Shown here: one piece after another, positions 46,440 to 57,867 of the stretch | Layout: each line of letters opens with the position of its first letter | Position numbering within the stretch: position 1 is the stretch's first letter | Assembly: GCA_029891345.1 (NCBI GenBank) | Contig: CM056995.1 | Coordinates: forward strand, 217,128,547 to 217,192,546 | Reading direction: 5' to 3' | DNA: 64,000 nucleotides | Source: Dryococelus australis | Taxonomy: Eukaryota; Arthropoda; Insecta; Phasmatodea; Phasmatidae | Notes under the pieces: generated by a model | Database searches by the model: none | What the model saw: only the letters and a program-made list of their open reading frames with translations | Told to the model about the DNA's origin: nothing | Translations under genes and position numbers: made by a program

Positions 46440-47105
46440 TCTGTCGCAGTACTATTTGTCACCCAATGTTAGTAAGAATCTGTGAATTATTTCCCCATAT
46501 ATGACAAAAATGTTATATATTCGCATGTCGCTATCGTACAAAATGGCGGACGACATATACTTCGTGTACGTACAGTTGATAGTTGTGATATCTACTGCGA
46601 GCATACAAATATAAGTTGGAATTAATTACATAGTTTCAACGATATAGCCTTCTCAGCTAGAATGGCTATAATACCGCCATTTTAAAATACTACTTTGACA
46701 TACTAAAAAAAATGTATTATTTCATATCATCTGTTGCAGTATTTCGTGTCGGCTAAAACAGGTAGGAATCGGCAAATAGTTTACCGAGATATGACATAAA
46801 ACTTAATTTATTCATGAGGTGCTAGCTTACAAAAATGGCTGACAAAAGTGCACATGTGTTGGCATTTTGATTCTTCTAATGGATACTTTCAGTATACAAA
46901 ATGTGGTTGAAATGGGTTGAATGGTATGATATACACCAAATAAAACTAAAATAGTTGTATCGCCACCATTTTTTTTTTTTTTAAGTGCTTAGTTATATTC
47001 GATTTCTGACGTTCACCTGGTATATCATAGTTTTACTTATGTGCCGAATTGGGTGAGAATTGGTTACCTAAATTATGGTTTGATTGAATTTGTACTTATA
47101 TTATG
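46440..47105 (+). repeat. Degenerate tandem repeat, three units of about 290 bp
   Basis: Units begin near 46440, 46732 and 47019. Units one and two share CTGT(C/T)GCAGTA, a GTAAGAATC/GTAGGAATCGG part, CCGAGATATGACATAAAA (CCCATATATGACAAAAA in unit one) and a TACAAAAATGGC(G/T)GAC part. Unit three keeps GGTGAGAATTGGTTACC. Unit three runs into the interspersed repeat at 47120. No coding domain. Confidence 0.6.
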
Positions 47106-47119
47106 TCTATAAATTATAA

Positions 47120-47335
47120 TAGTTTATTTATAATTAATGTGAATAAAAACGGCGAGAAAATATGGTTCTTAGTAATGCGTGGTTTTAAAATAGTTTTTAT
47201 GCAAAATATGATTACACTGAGTGCGCACGAATGCGGTGCGTTGTCCCTTTGGTGTAATTTTCTATACTAAGCTAAGAATTGTCCACGTGAGGTGGAAGAA
47301 TATCTTGGAAATAGAGCCGCTATAGTGGCGTGTGT
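47120..47335 (+). repeat. Interspersed repeat (copy 2) with GTGCGCACGAATG core
   Basis: Second copy of the repeat at 33995-34195. The shared core is GAGTGCGCACGAATGCGGTG followed by TTGTCCCTTTGGTGTAATTT, then GAGGTGGAAGAATATCTTGG. Divergence is about 20-25 percent by eye. Confidence 0.75.
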
Positions 47336-47544
47336 GATGTAGACCTGCAGTGGCGACCGATTGCACACTACGCGCTGGACAGGAAACAGCCTGATTGTTA
47401 CGTGCACTGTTGGTTGTGGGAGAGTGGGAAAGTTGGAGAGGGTACTTGGGCGCGCGAGTTCAGCGCCACCAGTCGGCAGGCAGGACGACTCAGCGACGAC
47501 CTGGTCTTGCAGCGCGCGACACCGCTGTGAGTACACACTGAGTA
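47336..47544. other. GC-rich patch, no gene
   Basis: GC-rich DNA (AGTCGGCAGGCAGGACGACT) with short open frames on both strands and no recognisable domain. Confidence 0.4.
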
Positions 47545-47765
47545 AAAGCTGTTAACGATAAAGTGAGCACGAAGTGTAAAAATTACCATATATGTAAAAT
47601 ATTTACTTTTATAATAATTTCACAGTTTCACCTGACCGACGCATGAATATAGTGATGAGACCCATGGTAATGTTAATTTACCTTAAGGCGGAATAATACA
47701 GAACGTGGATACAAGTAGATCTTAAGCAGGGCTTTCAGAAGTGCTCATTTTACCGTGAACAGCCT
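47545..47765 (+). mobile_element. TA-flanked MITE (AGGCTGTTCAC family), internally deleted copy
   Basis: Left end AAGCTGTTAACGATAAAGTG, right end TTTTACCGTGAACAGCCT. The left quarter is missing: after GAGCACGAAG it jumps to the right-half sequence (CCTGACCGACGCATGAATAT, AGTAGATCTTAAGCAGGGCT). Confidence 0.85.
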
Positions 47766-48484
47766 ATAGTAAGCTGAGCGATTTTGATAAGCCCTTCTTG
47801 AGGGGAATGGTGCATGAAAGCAGTTTATTTAACCGATTTCCGATATAAGTCATTTTCCAAAAGTGTTTAATGAAATTTTTGTCTCGGCGAGGCGTAATTA
47901 ATAATTGTCAACGCCTTTTTACGTTGTTATATATTCACTGCCTTCATTATTCTTGGAGCACTGATGAAAGAAATTACACTTTTTTTTTCTTACTTTCAAC
48001 GGTGGTCCGAAAACAATAAACGCAGTGAATTTGTAAGAATGTGAGGTGTTCAAAACTGTTATTTACGTATAGTGGAGCCAAAAATTTTTTAATACACTCT
48101 GTGAAACAAGTTGTGACAAAAATCATGTAAATATACGGTATTCGTGCACCATTTCCCTTAATATCTACTTGTATGAAATATTGTGTATTCTTTCGCAATA
48201 TATAACATTAGCGTTGCCGTGAGACTGATCACTATATTTACACATCAGTCAAGTGAAACAGTGAAATTATTAGAAAAGAAAATATTTTGCTACAGATAAT
48301 TTTTAAACTTCTATGCATAGAAAGAACAGAAAGCAAAATAAATATTTTCAGTACTCACAATTTTTTGTCTGACTCTTTTAATCCGTTAATATTTTAACAT
48401 TGAATGAAAAGTGTTAAATAAACATTTGTGAATAAATACAAATATGGAAGTGCTTTCCCGCTGACGGTACCTACTTTTCTGAGC
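47766..48484. other. Gene-free AT-rich stretch
   Basis: No gene recognised. Confidence 0.5.
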
Positions 48485-48583
48485 ACAAATCACTCAATGT
48501 ACCCGTTGACATATACACAGACAGGGGCAGTAACATTTTTCAAAGGTTGATTTCGAAAGTGCTCAATTGTCCGGGAACAGCCT
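48485..48583 (-). mobile_element. MITE fragment (AGGCTGTTCAC family), one end only, reverse
   Basis: Read on the reverse strand it starts AGGCTGTTCCCGGACAATTG and continues through TTTCGAAATCAACC, CTGCCCCTGTC and AACGGGTACATTGAGTGATT, the first 100 bp of the family, then ends abruptly. Confidence 0.75.
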
Positions 48584-51344
48584 ATAGCACTGGTTATGCG
48601 CTGTGTCGTAGGAGCGAGCTTATTTCAAATGTTCTTGGCTTTGTTGACTCTAGTTTCATGGCCTCTCACAAGTCACGTGGTTAGAGACTATGGGAAGGTC
48701 TCGCGATTTGTGGATTCCCAAAACATAATATTAATATCAGAATTCGAAGAACTTGGTGTATTTCAAAATGTGAAGTGAACGGTAACATAAGCGAACTCCA
48801 AGTCAAGAAACAAAGTGACAGTTCAGAATCGTTCCATCTTCAAGCAACACACGCCTCACTTCTCATAGGCATATGCCTTGCTTTCCCACCTAGCTGGAAT
48901 TGCAATACCGAGGTGGGCTCTAAAGTTACTTCTGTGCTGTCTTACTGCAAGTCATTTTTGGACCAGAATTAAATTGCCATTACATTTAAATTCGATAAAC
49001 TCCAAGCACGCTTTTTTACCGGTTGGTTAATTCGTGAGGGAGGGGGTTTATGATAGTGTTGATCATAGAGTGACTTACACGCCTAATTTACCAAAATTAA
49101 ACACCTGAAATTTCTACACATCTCCATGGTTCGGCCGGGATTTGACCCTGTATCGACCACGGATATCGTCCAGTAGAATTTTAAGTAATTTTCAGCACAT
49201 ATTTTAAATCAAATACTAATTGCAAAAAAATAACATTATCCTTCCTCCCTGTGTTTTTTTTGCAAACACAAATTCCAAAATGTGTTAAAAATTTTTGAAC
49301 AAACCGAACGTTTCTTAACATAGTTTTATATCTTAATAGGCAGTGGGTTTTTCCTGTACGCCCGTACTTGAGGTAAGATGTCGCTCTCATGTGGCGATAA
49401 ATTCGGACCGGCTATGGTTCGTGCTCATCTTCTCGCATCACTAGTTTTCTTACCACGTAGTCGGTATCCTAGTCCACTTCCTTCTTGGTGGTACTGTCGT
49501 CTCTAGCCAATCCAAGCATCGTTACATCGAGTGACGCGAAACGCAAAACTTATCTTTATTATACATTACTGGTTGTGATTGCAAATCAGGCCTGTAGTTG
49601 ATTGCTTTGTTCCTGGTGGACGTGTGTGCCATTCGCTTAAGAAGTCAGCTGAATTCTCTCTGTTTAATCTCTCCTTTCCGAGCCCTCCCTAACTCCACGT
49701 TCTTCGATAGTCGACCGTCTCTCAGGTACGCAGTCCTCATTCAAACTCACCTTAACATTAACACTCCAATATTGTATTGCATTCAAGGTTACCGCAAGAA
49801 AATCGTTTACTTCAGTGGATTAAAAAATAATCAGTCATTTGGATGAACAAATATTTTTACATTAGTGGCCAAGATATATTTTTTCCCAGAATGCGAAGTC
49901 ATACAAATTATATATAATAACCCATGGTGAGGTGAGAAATGTTCTAATGTATACTTGCCACTCACAGTTCCCTAAATTTTATAATTTTCGTATTACAAGC
50001 ATATCCAAAATGAATGCCGAGCAGAACGAACGAAACTGCGAAACACTACTAAACGCAATGCACAAAATGAATTGCAACTACCAAAAAGTATAGGCCTCGT
50101 TCTTTGTCTCGCAGAGTTTAATTTTAAGAGGATGACGTGTGTGGCTCACATTAGGGAGGTCACATGTTTCCTCAGCCGGCTGCCATGAGGGTGATTTATA
50201 TCCTCGCTTACGAAACAATACCACTTATGTAATAATTTCACGAAAAGGGATGTTATGGTAGCCAAGAAAAGTTACTGACTTTGCGTACCGCCCTAATGAA
50301 TTAGTTCACTGATTTTACACGTGGTAGCAGCTATAGCCGCTACATCGCTATTGAAACAAAACTAAACGATTGCAGGCACTGTGGTTTATGTGAAAATACC
50401 GACTAATAGCTATTAAATTATTTTATGATCGAACTATGTTTAATAATTCAAAGCGTGTAGCTTAATGTATTCCAACATATTGGATATAAATGACGCTGAT
50501 ATTTGCTTTTGAAGTTACTCTGTAAGCAATGTTTTCCCCTTATACTGAACACTTTAACAATATAACCTGGACAGCAGTGTTTATTAAGCCACAATATTTT
50601 TAAATTATCTGGTTTCTTATTGAAATCCGATATCTATTGTAAATTTTTACATCGTTCTTGCTGCAATCCATGGCATAGGGTATGTTTGTTGTCTGGTGTT
50701 TGTGCGTGTAGTTATATATGTGTCTTTAAGATTGTGATTATGCCAGACCTGCTTCTTTCCTTTACCTAGCCAATTTTTCTATTTATAGCTGGTAAGCTTC
50801 GTACATGAGACAGATTTTAATCCTGTTCCTTTAATGTTAATGGTTTTTTTTGTTCTTTCTAAGACCCTAAATAACGAAATATTTTTAATTTCCTTTAATA
50901 TTAGCACTGTTGCGCATACAAATTAGGGTTTCTTCGATTTAATTTATCCATCTCTCAGTATCGTTTGGCACTTCATATCACCCAGAGTAATGAAAAAAAT
51001 CTCCAAATAGATTTATAAAAATTATTATTACTGAAACGATTTTATATAAATTTGTTGGATTTTTTGAGTGATATAAAATGCAGGGCTAAGAAAAGGTTAA
51101 AATTAAGGTAAAATCAAGGTAATATGTGTCACAAAAGCAGCCTTTAATTATATTAATTCTTCACTTTAGGTAAGTCGATCGAAAGGCGAAAGCATTTACA
51201 GTGCACGGGACAAGAGTAAAACTCTGAATCGTATATAACATCTGCGAGCTTGATAAAAACGAACGCGGCAAGGTAATTCAGAAGAAACTTAGGATTCACA
51301 TAAAATATCACACACAACGAACATAGCGGCATGAAAACCTAAAG
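48584..51344. other. Gene-free AT-rich stretch with one SINE remnant
   Basis: No gene recognised. On the reverse strand near 49125-49150 GGGTCAAATCCCGGCCG fits a pol III B box and its tRNA-like context, a short SINE remnant. Otherwise low-GC DNA. Confidence 0.45.
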
Positions 51345-51709
51345 GGGGCCGCAGTGGGGTAGCGGCTAGAACGCTTGCCTACCACCAAGGATTCTATTCC
51401 CGGCAAGGGTCGCTCACTGATTTCTACACGTGGTAATCTTGTCGAACAATGCCACTTGTCGGCGGGTATTCTCGGGGATATCCCGTCTTTACCGCCTCGT
51501 GCATTCCAGCGCTGATCCATTTCCACCTCGTTTCACCCTGATTGAATCTCAAGACCTCGTGGCTCAGAGTCGCAATTCATCAGAACATCAGTCACCAAGA
51601 AAGAGGTCAAGATCTACTGCTTTCAACAGATACGTCAACAACGCAACAAAAGCTTTGTGAAGGGACCCGCCTAGCCGCCGCTTGAACAGCGGTGTAGAGT
51701 TTCAGAAAT

Positions 51710-51740
<31 letters not shown>
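51345..51740 (+). repeat. tRNA-derived SINE, family shared with 56498-56711
   Basis: The head GGCCGCAGTGGGGTAGCGGC plus TAGAACGCTTGCC resembles a tRNA with A box, and GGATTCTATTCCC at 51389-51401 is a B box. A shared core follows (TGTCGGCGGGTATTCTCGGG, ATATCCCGTCTTTACCGCC, GCATTCCAGCG). It may end at a 28-base T tract (51713-51740). Internal pol III promoter boxes make such elements self-promoting when intact. Confidence 0.82.
51713..51740. repeat. 28-base T tract
   Basis: A pure T run, perhaps the simple tail of the SINE or a separate inserted tail on the other strand. Confidence 0.9.
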
Positions 51741-51887
51741 CCCCCATGAAACTATTAATCCTGCGCCCAAGGTGCTACTCTACGAAAATTAAATTTCATA
51801 CGATGCCTGTCGGTGTTTCCGAGACATTACGTACCATAGAAACGCCATTTCGGAGATTTATCTCAAAACATTCGGGTCAGATATATA

Positions 51888-52309
51888 AAGGCTGCTCACA
51901 ATAAAGTGCTCACTTTTAAAATCAACTTCAGAAAAAAGTCACTGCCACTACCTGTATATATTTTAACGGGCGCACTGAGTGACTTACGCCCTGTAAAGTT
52001 GGTAACGATAGAAGGGAAAGTAGTTCCATAGATTAACGTGAAATAAAAAGTATAAAGTAACCATTTGTGATAACATAAACTATTTCTATCGCTTTGTGTT
52101 TTTTTAATGCGTTGAAGTGTAACAATTAGAAGAAATTTAAAATACTTACTTTTCTAATAATTTAACGGATTCACTTGACCGACGCATGAAGAAAGCGATG
52201 AGGCCTAAGGCAGTAATAATTTTACATAAGGTAGAAGAACACACAACGTGCATACAAATAGATTTTAATCAGGGCTTTCAAAATCGCTCATTTTACCGTG
52301 AACAGCCTA
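51888..52309 (+). mobile_element. TA-flanked MITE (AGGCTGTTCAC family), full-length copy
   Basis: About 422 bp. TA flanks at 51886-51887 and just after 52309. Left end AAGGCTGCTCACAATAAAGT, right end TTTTACCGTGAACAGCCT. Interior landmarks used to align all copies: ACGGGCGCACTGAGTGAC near 51965, AAAGTTGGTAACGAT near 51995, TGACCGACGCATGAA near 52175. Confidence 0.92.
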
Positions 52310-52413
52310 TACAAAAGTATTCTACGGTCGTGTACTCTACCTCGCTGAGAAATTTACGCCAATAAGAAAATAGGTTCATCACTTAACGTTCGATATATGT
52401 ACAGAATACTCGC

Positions 52414-52660
52414 CTGGCCTACACGCTCACCTGATCTCACTCCAGTGGATTATTATTACCCGTGAGAACAGCCAATAACATCGTTTACGCAACAACTGTC
52501 GTGGACATTTGAATGCTTCGCCAGCGTGTGGAACAAGGTTGCCAGCAGATCCGGAGTCACGCTACACCTGGAGTGTTTGAATATGTCACAGTCACTAACG
52601 CAACGTGTGTAGGCGTGCGTTAGGTTTCGAAGTGCACGCCTTGAACATCTTCCTATGAGT
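52414..52660 (+). pseudogene. Tc1/mariner-type transposase C-terminal remnant
   Basis: Forward strand: WPTRSPDLTPVDYYY, the third catalytic region of a DDE transposase with its Asp pair kept, then after a stop and shifts pieces resembling the normal C-terminus (GVFEYVTVTNATCV-like in one frame). Begins 105 bp after the right end of the adjacent MITE. The rest of the gene is missing. Confidence 0.7.
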
Positions 52661-53658
52661 GAATAATTGCTGGTACACAGGCAGGGCTGCATGACTCGAA
52701 AAGGTGTATATAAGTACGCATGTTAGCAATTCCAGCAGAACCTTGGAAGGCATTATCTCGGGAACCATCGAACCCCTAGGTTCACACGTTCATACAGACT
52801 TTTTGTTGTGTAGTGTCTACATCCAGGATACTTTATACATAAACCAACCCACAATGAACAACACAACGAAGGGAACAAAGGCTAACACAACAATCGTTGG
52901 TGTCTGTCTTGATCACACAGTCTGGATTTTGTATGACATAAAACAAACCTCTCCAGTGACGTATGACCAACAGTATAGTACCCGTTTTAAAATTATTTTC
53001 GCGTCAGTTTTAATAATCATTTTGCTCTGAATTTTATGATAGCAAAGATATAAAAATATAGCAAAGGTATTTTAAATTTGCTAATTATGAAAGGATGAAC
53101 AAATTTACTTATGTTCATATTGCCTTAGAGTGAGAATACAGAAATATTTACAAAGGGACACTTTAATTGCAGAAGACTATACGGCATGTGCCTCACGAAG
53201 TTAAGTTCTTCAGTATTATTTTATTTCTTTGCGGCACTAACCTCCTTAGCTAGGTACCACAACAATTCACGCAAAGGCATTTTTTTTCATTCTCCGATTT
53301 TTATATAGATATTTGTAAAAAGTTCTTACATTTTGCGGTATGTAGCTTTCACTTGCGCTTTTCAGCTGTTTGCGGTTTAGACGGCTCCTGTTCTTCACTT
53401 TCATTCTTCTTGCGGTTGTAGGTATTACAACTTAAGATGTTCCTTCTTTCTGTGCGACGTAGGTCTCTGTCCTGGACGTCACTACGTCAGAGTACTTCAG
53501 AGTGAAGGTGAGACATCCGCTTGTACCGCAATCTCCAGCCACGCACGCCTACAAAATGGCGGCACAGGCAAACGAAATATTACACTCGAAAAACGAAACA
53601 GCGAATATTGCTCCAAATCAGTTGCCTTGACGTGACGCAGCACTGTTGCAACTGCTAG
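52661..53658. other. Gene-free stretch
   Basis: A 108-codon open frame (52704-53030) has a hydrophobic end (IIFASVLIIILL) but no family resemblance or homologous context, so I do not call it a gene. Confidence 0.4.
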
Positions 53659-54060
53659 AGGCTGTTCACGGTAAAGTGGGCTCTTTTGAAACATACCTCA
53701 GGGAAAAGTTACTGCCCCTACATGCATATATTTTTTACGGACTCGCTGAGTGACATCTGTCAGTAAAGTTGATAACAATCGATGGAAAGTAGTTCCAAAT
53801 CTTAACGTTGAATCAAAAGTGTTGGGTAAGGAATTTTGATCTTTAGATTTCGGTTTGTTTTACTGCATCGAAGTAAAAAAATGAGCAAATTTCTAAAATA
53901 TTTATTTTTCTAATTTCACCGTCTCATTTGACCGATGCATGAATAAAGTAATGAGGCCCAATGCAATGTTAATTTTACATAAGGAGGAATTATACACAAC
54001 CTGCGGACAAGTAGATCTTAAACAGGGCTTTCAAAATGCTCATTTTATCGTGAACAGCCT
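53659..54060 (+). mobile_element. TA-flanked MITE (AGGCTGTTCAC family), full-length copy
   Basis: Left end AGGCTGTTCACGGTAAAGTG, right end TTTTATCGTGAACAGCCT. Shares all interior landmarks (GAGTGACATCTGTCAGTAAA, TTGACCGATGCATGAATAAA, AGTAGATCTTAAACAGGGCT). Confidence 0.92.
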
Positions 54061-54580
54061 ATACACTTGAATTAGTAAAATATTATTGCCGGTATTCACT
54101 GATTAAAAAGTGGTTTCCACTAACTCCTAGTGATTTTCACTGGGCTGGCAGTAAAACATAAATGTATTCCACTGATTCGTCAGTAAATAACGCTTCATTA
54201 ACAATAGATTCAGTAGAATAATTCTGCTGAGTGTAGGATTCCGCTCGCCAATTAGCGTCTGGTAACACGCTCTCCAGCCGGGCATCCCAGCCAATAGGGA
54301 ATCGTTTGCAACATACTGTAGCCAATGAAACACAAGGCCCGTTTCCATAGCCTCACAATAACCAATCAAAGACTGGGCAACGTCCTAAACGAAAGAACTG
54401 CCAAGATATTTCTTCTCTACGTAATGCATACTCTGTGATTTCATTATCATTCAGTTGACTGTATGTCATTGCCTCTCTCACTCCATGCCCTGAAGTTCCT
54501 CTTGGTGCGCCTCTACTTCTGCCCGGGGTTCTAAATACGTATCATCAAGGACTACCACCTTGCTTGGCTCATTCTTCGTA
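54061..54580. other. Gene-free stretch holding a CCAAT-word cluster
   Basis: No gene recognised; see the separate entry for the CCAAT words. Confidence 0.45.
54245..54375 (+). promoter_or_regulatory. Cluster of four CCAAT words
   Basis: CGCCAATTA, AGCCAATAG, AGCCAATGA and ACCAATCAA occur in the same direction with spacings of roughly 30-45 bp. CCAAT is the core site of NF-Y. Clustered sites of this kind occur in promoters, but no gene start can be tied to it. Confidence 0.3.
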
Positions 54581-55280
54581 AAGGCTGTTCACGATAAAGT
54601 GAGCACTTTTGAAATCAAACTTAGAAAAATTGCACTGCTCCTACCTGCATATATTTGAACGTGTGCACCGAGTGACATGCGCCCAGTAACATCGGTAACG
54701 TTGGAGAAGATATAGTTCTAGGTTTTAAATTCGAATTAAAAATGTTGGGTAACCATTTGTGACAAGTTAAATTTTTTATTTTGCTTTCTGTTATATTTTA
54801 ATGCATCTGTGTAAAAATTTGCGCATTAAAAAAATATTTACTTATCTAATATATATCCAATAAAGTAAGCACTTATGAAATCAACCTTAGATAAATGTCA
54901 CTGCCACTGTCACTGCCCCTGCCTGCATGTATTTTAACGGGCACGCTGAGTGACATCCACCCGGTAAAGTTGGTAACGGCAGATGGAAAGTAGTTCCATA
55001 TCTTAATGTCGGGTAAAAATTGTTAAGAAACCACTAATGATCATTTAAATTATTTTATACTTTCTGTTTTTTTTTTACGCTTCATTGTGTAACAATTAGC
55101 AGATTTGTGAAGTATGTACTTTTCTAATAATTTCACAGTTTCACTTGACCGATGCATGAATAAAGTGGCAAGGCCGACAGCAGTGTTAATTTTTACATAA
55201 GGTGGAAGGATACACAATGTGCTTACAGTAGATCTTATGCATGGCTTTCAAAAGTGCTCAGTTTATCATAAACAGCCTTT
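54581..55280 (+). mobile_element. Tandem MITE (AGGCTGTTCAC family): one and two-thirds copies head to tail
   Basis: The first unit (54581-54858) begins AAGGCTGTTCACGATAAAGT and runs into the middle of the element. At about 54859 a second unit starts (AATAAAGTAAGCACTTATGA, lacking the outer TIR bases) and continues to a complete right end, TTTATCATAAACAGCCTTT. Arrangement suggests unequal exchange or nested insertion. Confidence 0.88.
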
Positions 55281-56497
55281 AAATGTCCGTACAGAGTTAC
55301 TTCCTCTTGTTTCGTATAATATATCTTTCCACGTCGACATTAATTATCTAATAGCATCGTTCTGAATGTTCGCAATCACATAATCTTGCTGATACTTCTT
55401 ATGGCAGCCATTTACAGTTCCTATATGCTTCGTAAGTCTAAACTGATTTCCATGATCTTTAATTATGACTTATACCTCAGAATTGCACACTAAAGTCCGT
55501 TTAATGTGTTGTTATTCTTCTCTTAATTTTACTTATAATCCATTCTCTCAAACGATTACCATTACTTTTTTTATAGGATCTTACCTCATAAGATTACATG
55601 GATTACATTAGCATCTACGTATCACGTATCCTACCTAAAGGAGCCCCACAATGGTGAAGCCCGAGACATCTTGGTGCAGCGGCAAATGCGCTAGCAAAAA
55701 TGTCTTCGTTTTATGCCCCACGAAATGAAATTATTACATAAATTCAATTTTTCTTTTTTATAAGAAATGTGCACGTAACATACAATACTTGTCCCTGTAA
55801 ATGTGGTGGTGGTGGCTGATTTTTATTTGGTAGATAACTATGTTCCCGCAATTAGTTCTGAGCTACTGTCTCATTCAAAATCCCCCCCCCCCTCCTCCTG
55901 CACCTTTGACGGAGTTAGCGCCGTCACAGTTGGCAGTTATGCAGCAATTGGCTTTCTTGTACTTCCGGGAGGAAGTGCAGTTACCCTGCAGATCGTCATG
56001 GTGGTGGACTGTGCTATGGAGCTCTCCCTTTAACAATCGACTGTTTCGCTCACGTCGACACAGTATGCTTAATTTTTCGCTCAGTAAGATCTCTTTTCCA
56101 TTTGGGCTGGAGTGTTCCGGTGTATTCGCTTAGCATGTTACCTTTCTGTGACATCGTCTTTGTTTCGCACAGTTCCCTAGCAGCGGGAATGGCAGTTTTA
56201 ATTCATTTTTCCGGGTTTTTAGTGTTGAAATTCCGTATAATTGAGTTTGGGACTGCGGTACACGTATCATGTATTATTTTGTTACGTAAGCGATTACTTT
56301 GTGCTATCAAGAGCAGGGTACAGGACATTTCGGACATCACTAGAAGTGTTGTTTCCTCCAAGTTATATACATTTGTCTTAGTTTGCGTACATGCAACAGT
56401 GCCGTGGGTATACGTGCAATCAAACCCAACGTAAGTTAAATTTCCCCTTACCCAATATCTCACATACTTACATTTTTCTGCAACTTTGGTTTTTAAT
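55281..56497. other. Gene-free stretch
   Basis: A C tract (55881-55891) makes a proline run in overlapping open frames at 55803-56133; nothing in them matches a known family. The 110-codon frame 56102-56434 is hydrophobic but unrecognised. Confidence 0.4.
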
Positions 56498-56711
56498 AAT
56501 CTTAAGAGCCGATGAGGGTGATTGGAGTGAATATGGAGCGGCGCCGGAATGAAGGGGCGGGGAAAACGGGAGATCCCTGAGAAAACCCGCCGACCAACGG
56601 CATCGTCCGGCACGATTCACCCTTGCGAATATCTAGTGACCCGGCCGGGGATAGAACCCGTTTCGCCTTGGTGGGAGCAAGCGTGCTAATCGCTGAACCA
56701 CCGTTGCACCC
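56498..56711 (-). repeat. tRNA-derived SINE, second copy of the family at 51345
   Basis: Reverse strand: GGGTGCAACGGTGGTTCAGC with an A box, ACGGGTTCTATCCCCGG with a B box, then the shared core GTTGGTCGGCGGGTTTTCTC, AGGGATCTCCCGTTTTCC and CATTCCGGCGCCG. It fades out near CTTAAG at 56498. Confidence 0.85.
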
Positions 56712-57453
56712 ACTTAACCCGGGCGGAAGAAATTCTGTCTTACCTAATTAAATTTTGTTTCGTTGGAAGCGTTTGGTATGCTAGAAGAGCGATATTAAAA
56801 CCAGTGTTTGCGTTTTCACATACCGAAAGGATTTGAATTTGTACTCACTGAATTTGACATTGTAGTGCTTGACTCATTCATCCACGTAACATTTTTTTTC
56901 CCCCATTCCCCTTCATTGATCATATGAAATAATTACGCACATCACTATCAGTTATTTTTTACAAAACTACTAGAAGCATATGAAGCATACACCCACATCC
57001 GAAGAATCCGGAAGTCTCTGCTTGTGCCAGTATTGAGTCATGCGACTCTTCGTCCCACCACCCCAGCGCTAATGCTATGAAATGGCCAAGCATTTCGAGT
57101 CATCAGCGGACCAACACTAACTTGGCATCCGACGTAGACTGCAGTCTGTGTGTTTATCATATGGCACTTGAGTGCGATAATTACGTTCCGTATATAGGGC
57201 AGGATATGAGACGAGGATATGACAAAGAGTTGAATTTTTATTTACGTCTGGAATAGTGAAGCTGGATTACACAAGGAAACCAATGAACTGTACGAAACGT
57301 GGTAACTATATACCATGAAGTTACGGGACCTAAAAACTAAAGTTATGTCCTTCTGTGTAAATAACCGGCAAGATGAAATATAACGATAGGGAATAAGACT
57401 GTATAACAAGCAAGTGAAGTCGCATTTTTAGATATCACATCAACATATAAATG
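56712..57453. other. Gene-free stretch
   Basis: No gene recognised. Confidence 0.5.
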
Positions 57454-57867
57454 CGGTTCCCGAAAAAAATGAGCACTTTTGAAATCAACCTTAGAAAAAT
57501 TTCGCTGCCCCTATCTGCGTATATTTTAATGGGCGCACTGATTGGTATGCGCCCAGTAAAGTTGGTAACGATGGTTGGAAAGAAGTTCCATATCTTATCG
57601 TCAGATGAAATGTCAGGTAACTGTTAGTGATAATTCAAATTATTTCTTTCACTTTCTGGTTTTTAATCTTTTAAAGTGTAAAAATAGGCAGATTTGTAAA
57701 ATATTTTTTTTGTAATATTTTCAGATTGCACTAGACCAATGCATGAGTAAAGTGACGAGGCCCATGGCAACGTTAATTTCGCACAATGCGGAAGAATATA
57801 CTATGTGCATTCAAGCGGAACTTATGCAGGGATTTCAAAAATGCTCATTTTACCGTGAACAGCCTAT
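57454..57867 (+). mobile_element. TA-flanked MITE (AGGCTGTTCAC family), left end decayed
   Basis: The left end is corrupted (GCGGTTCCCGAAAAAAATGA), then GAGCACTTTTGAAATCAACC matches. The right end CATTTTACCGTGAACAGCCT is intact. Confidence 0.88.

Noticed and set aside
52704..53030. 108-codon ORF with hydrophobic C-terminus
   Set aside because: No recognisable domain, and it lies between transposon pieces. Insufficient support.
55803..56434. Overlapping ORFs resembling a retroviral gag start (poly-Pro, VMQQLAFLYF)
   Set aside because: The proline run is a C homopolymer, and no zinc knuckle, protease or RT follows.
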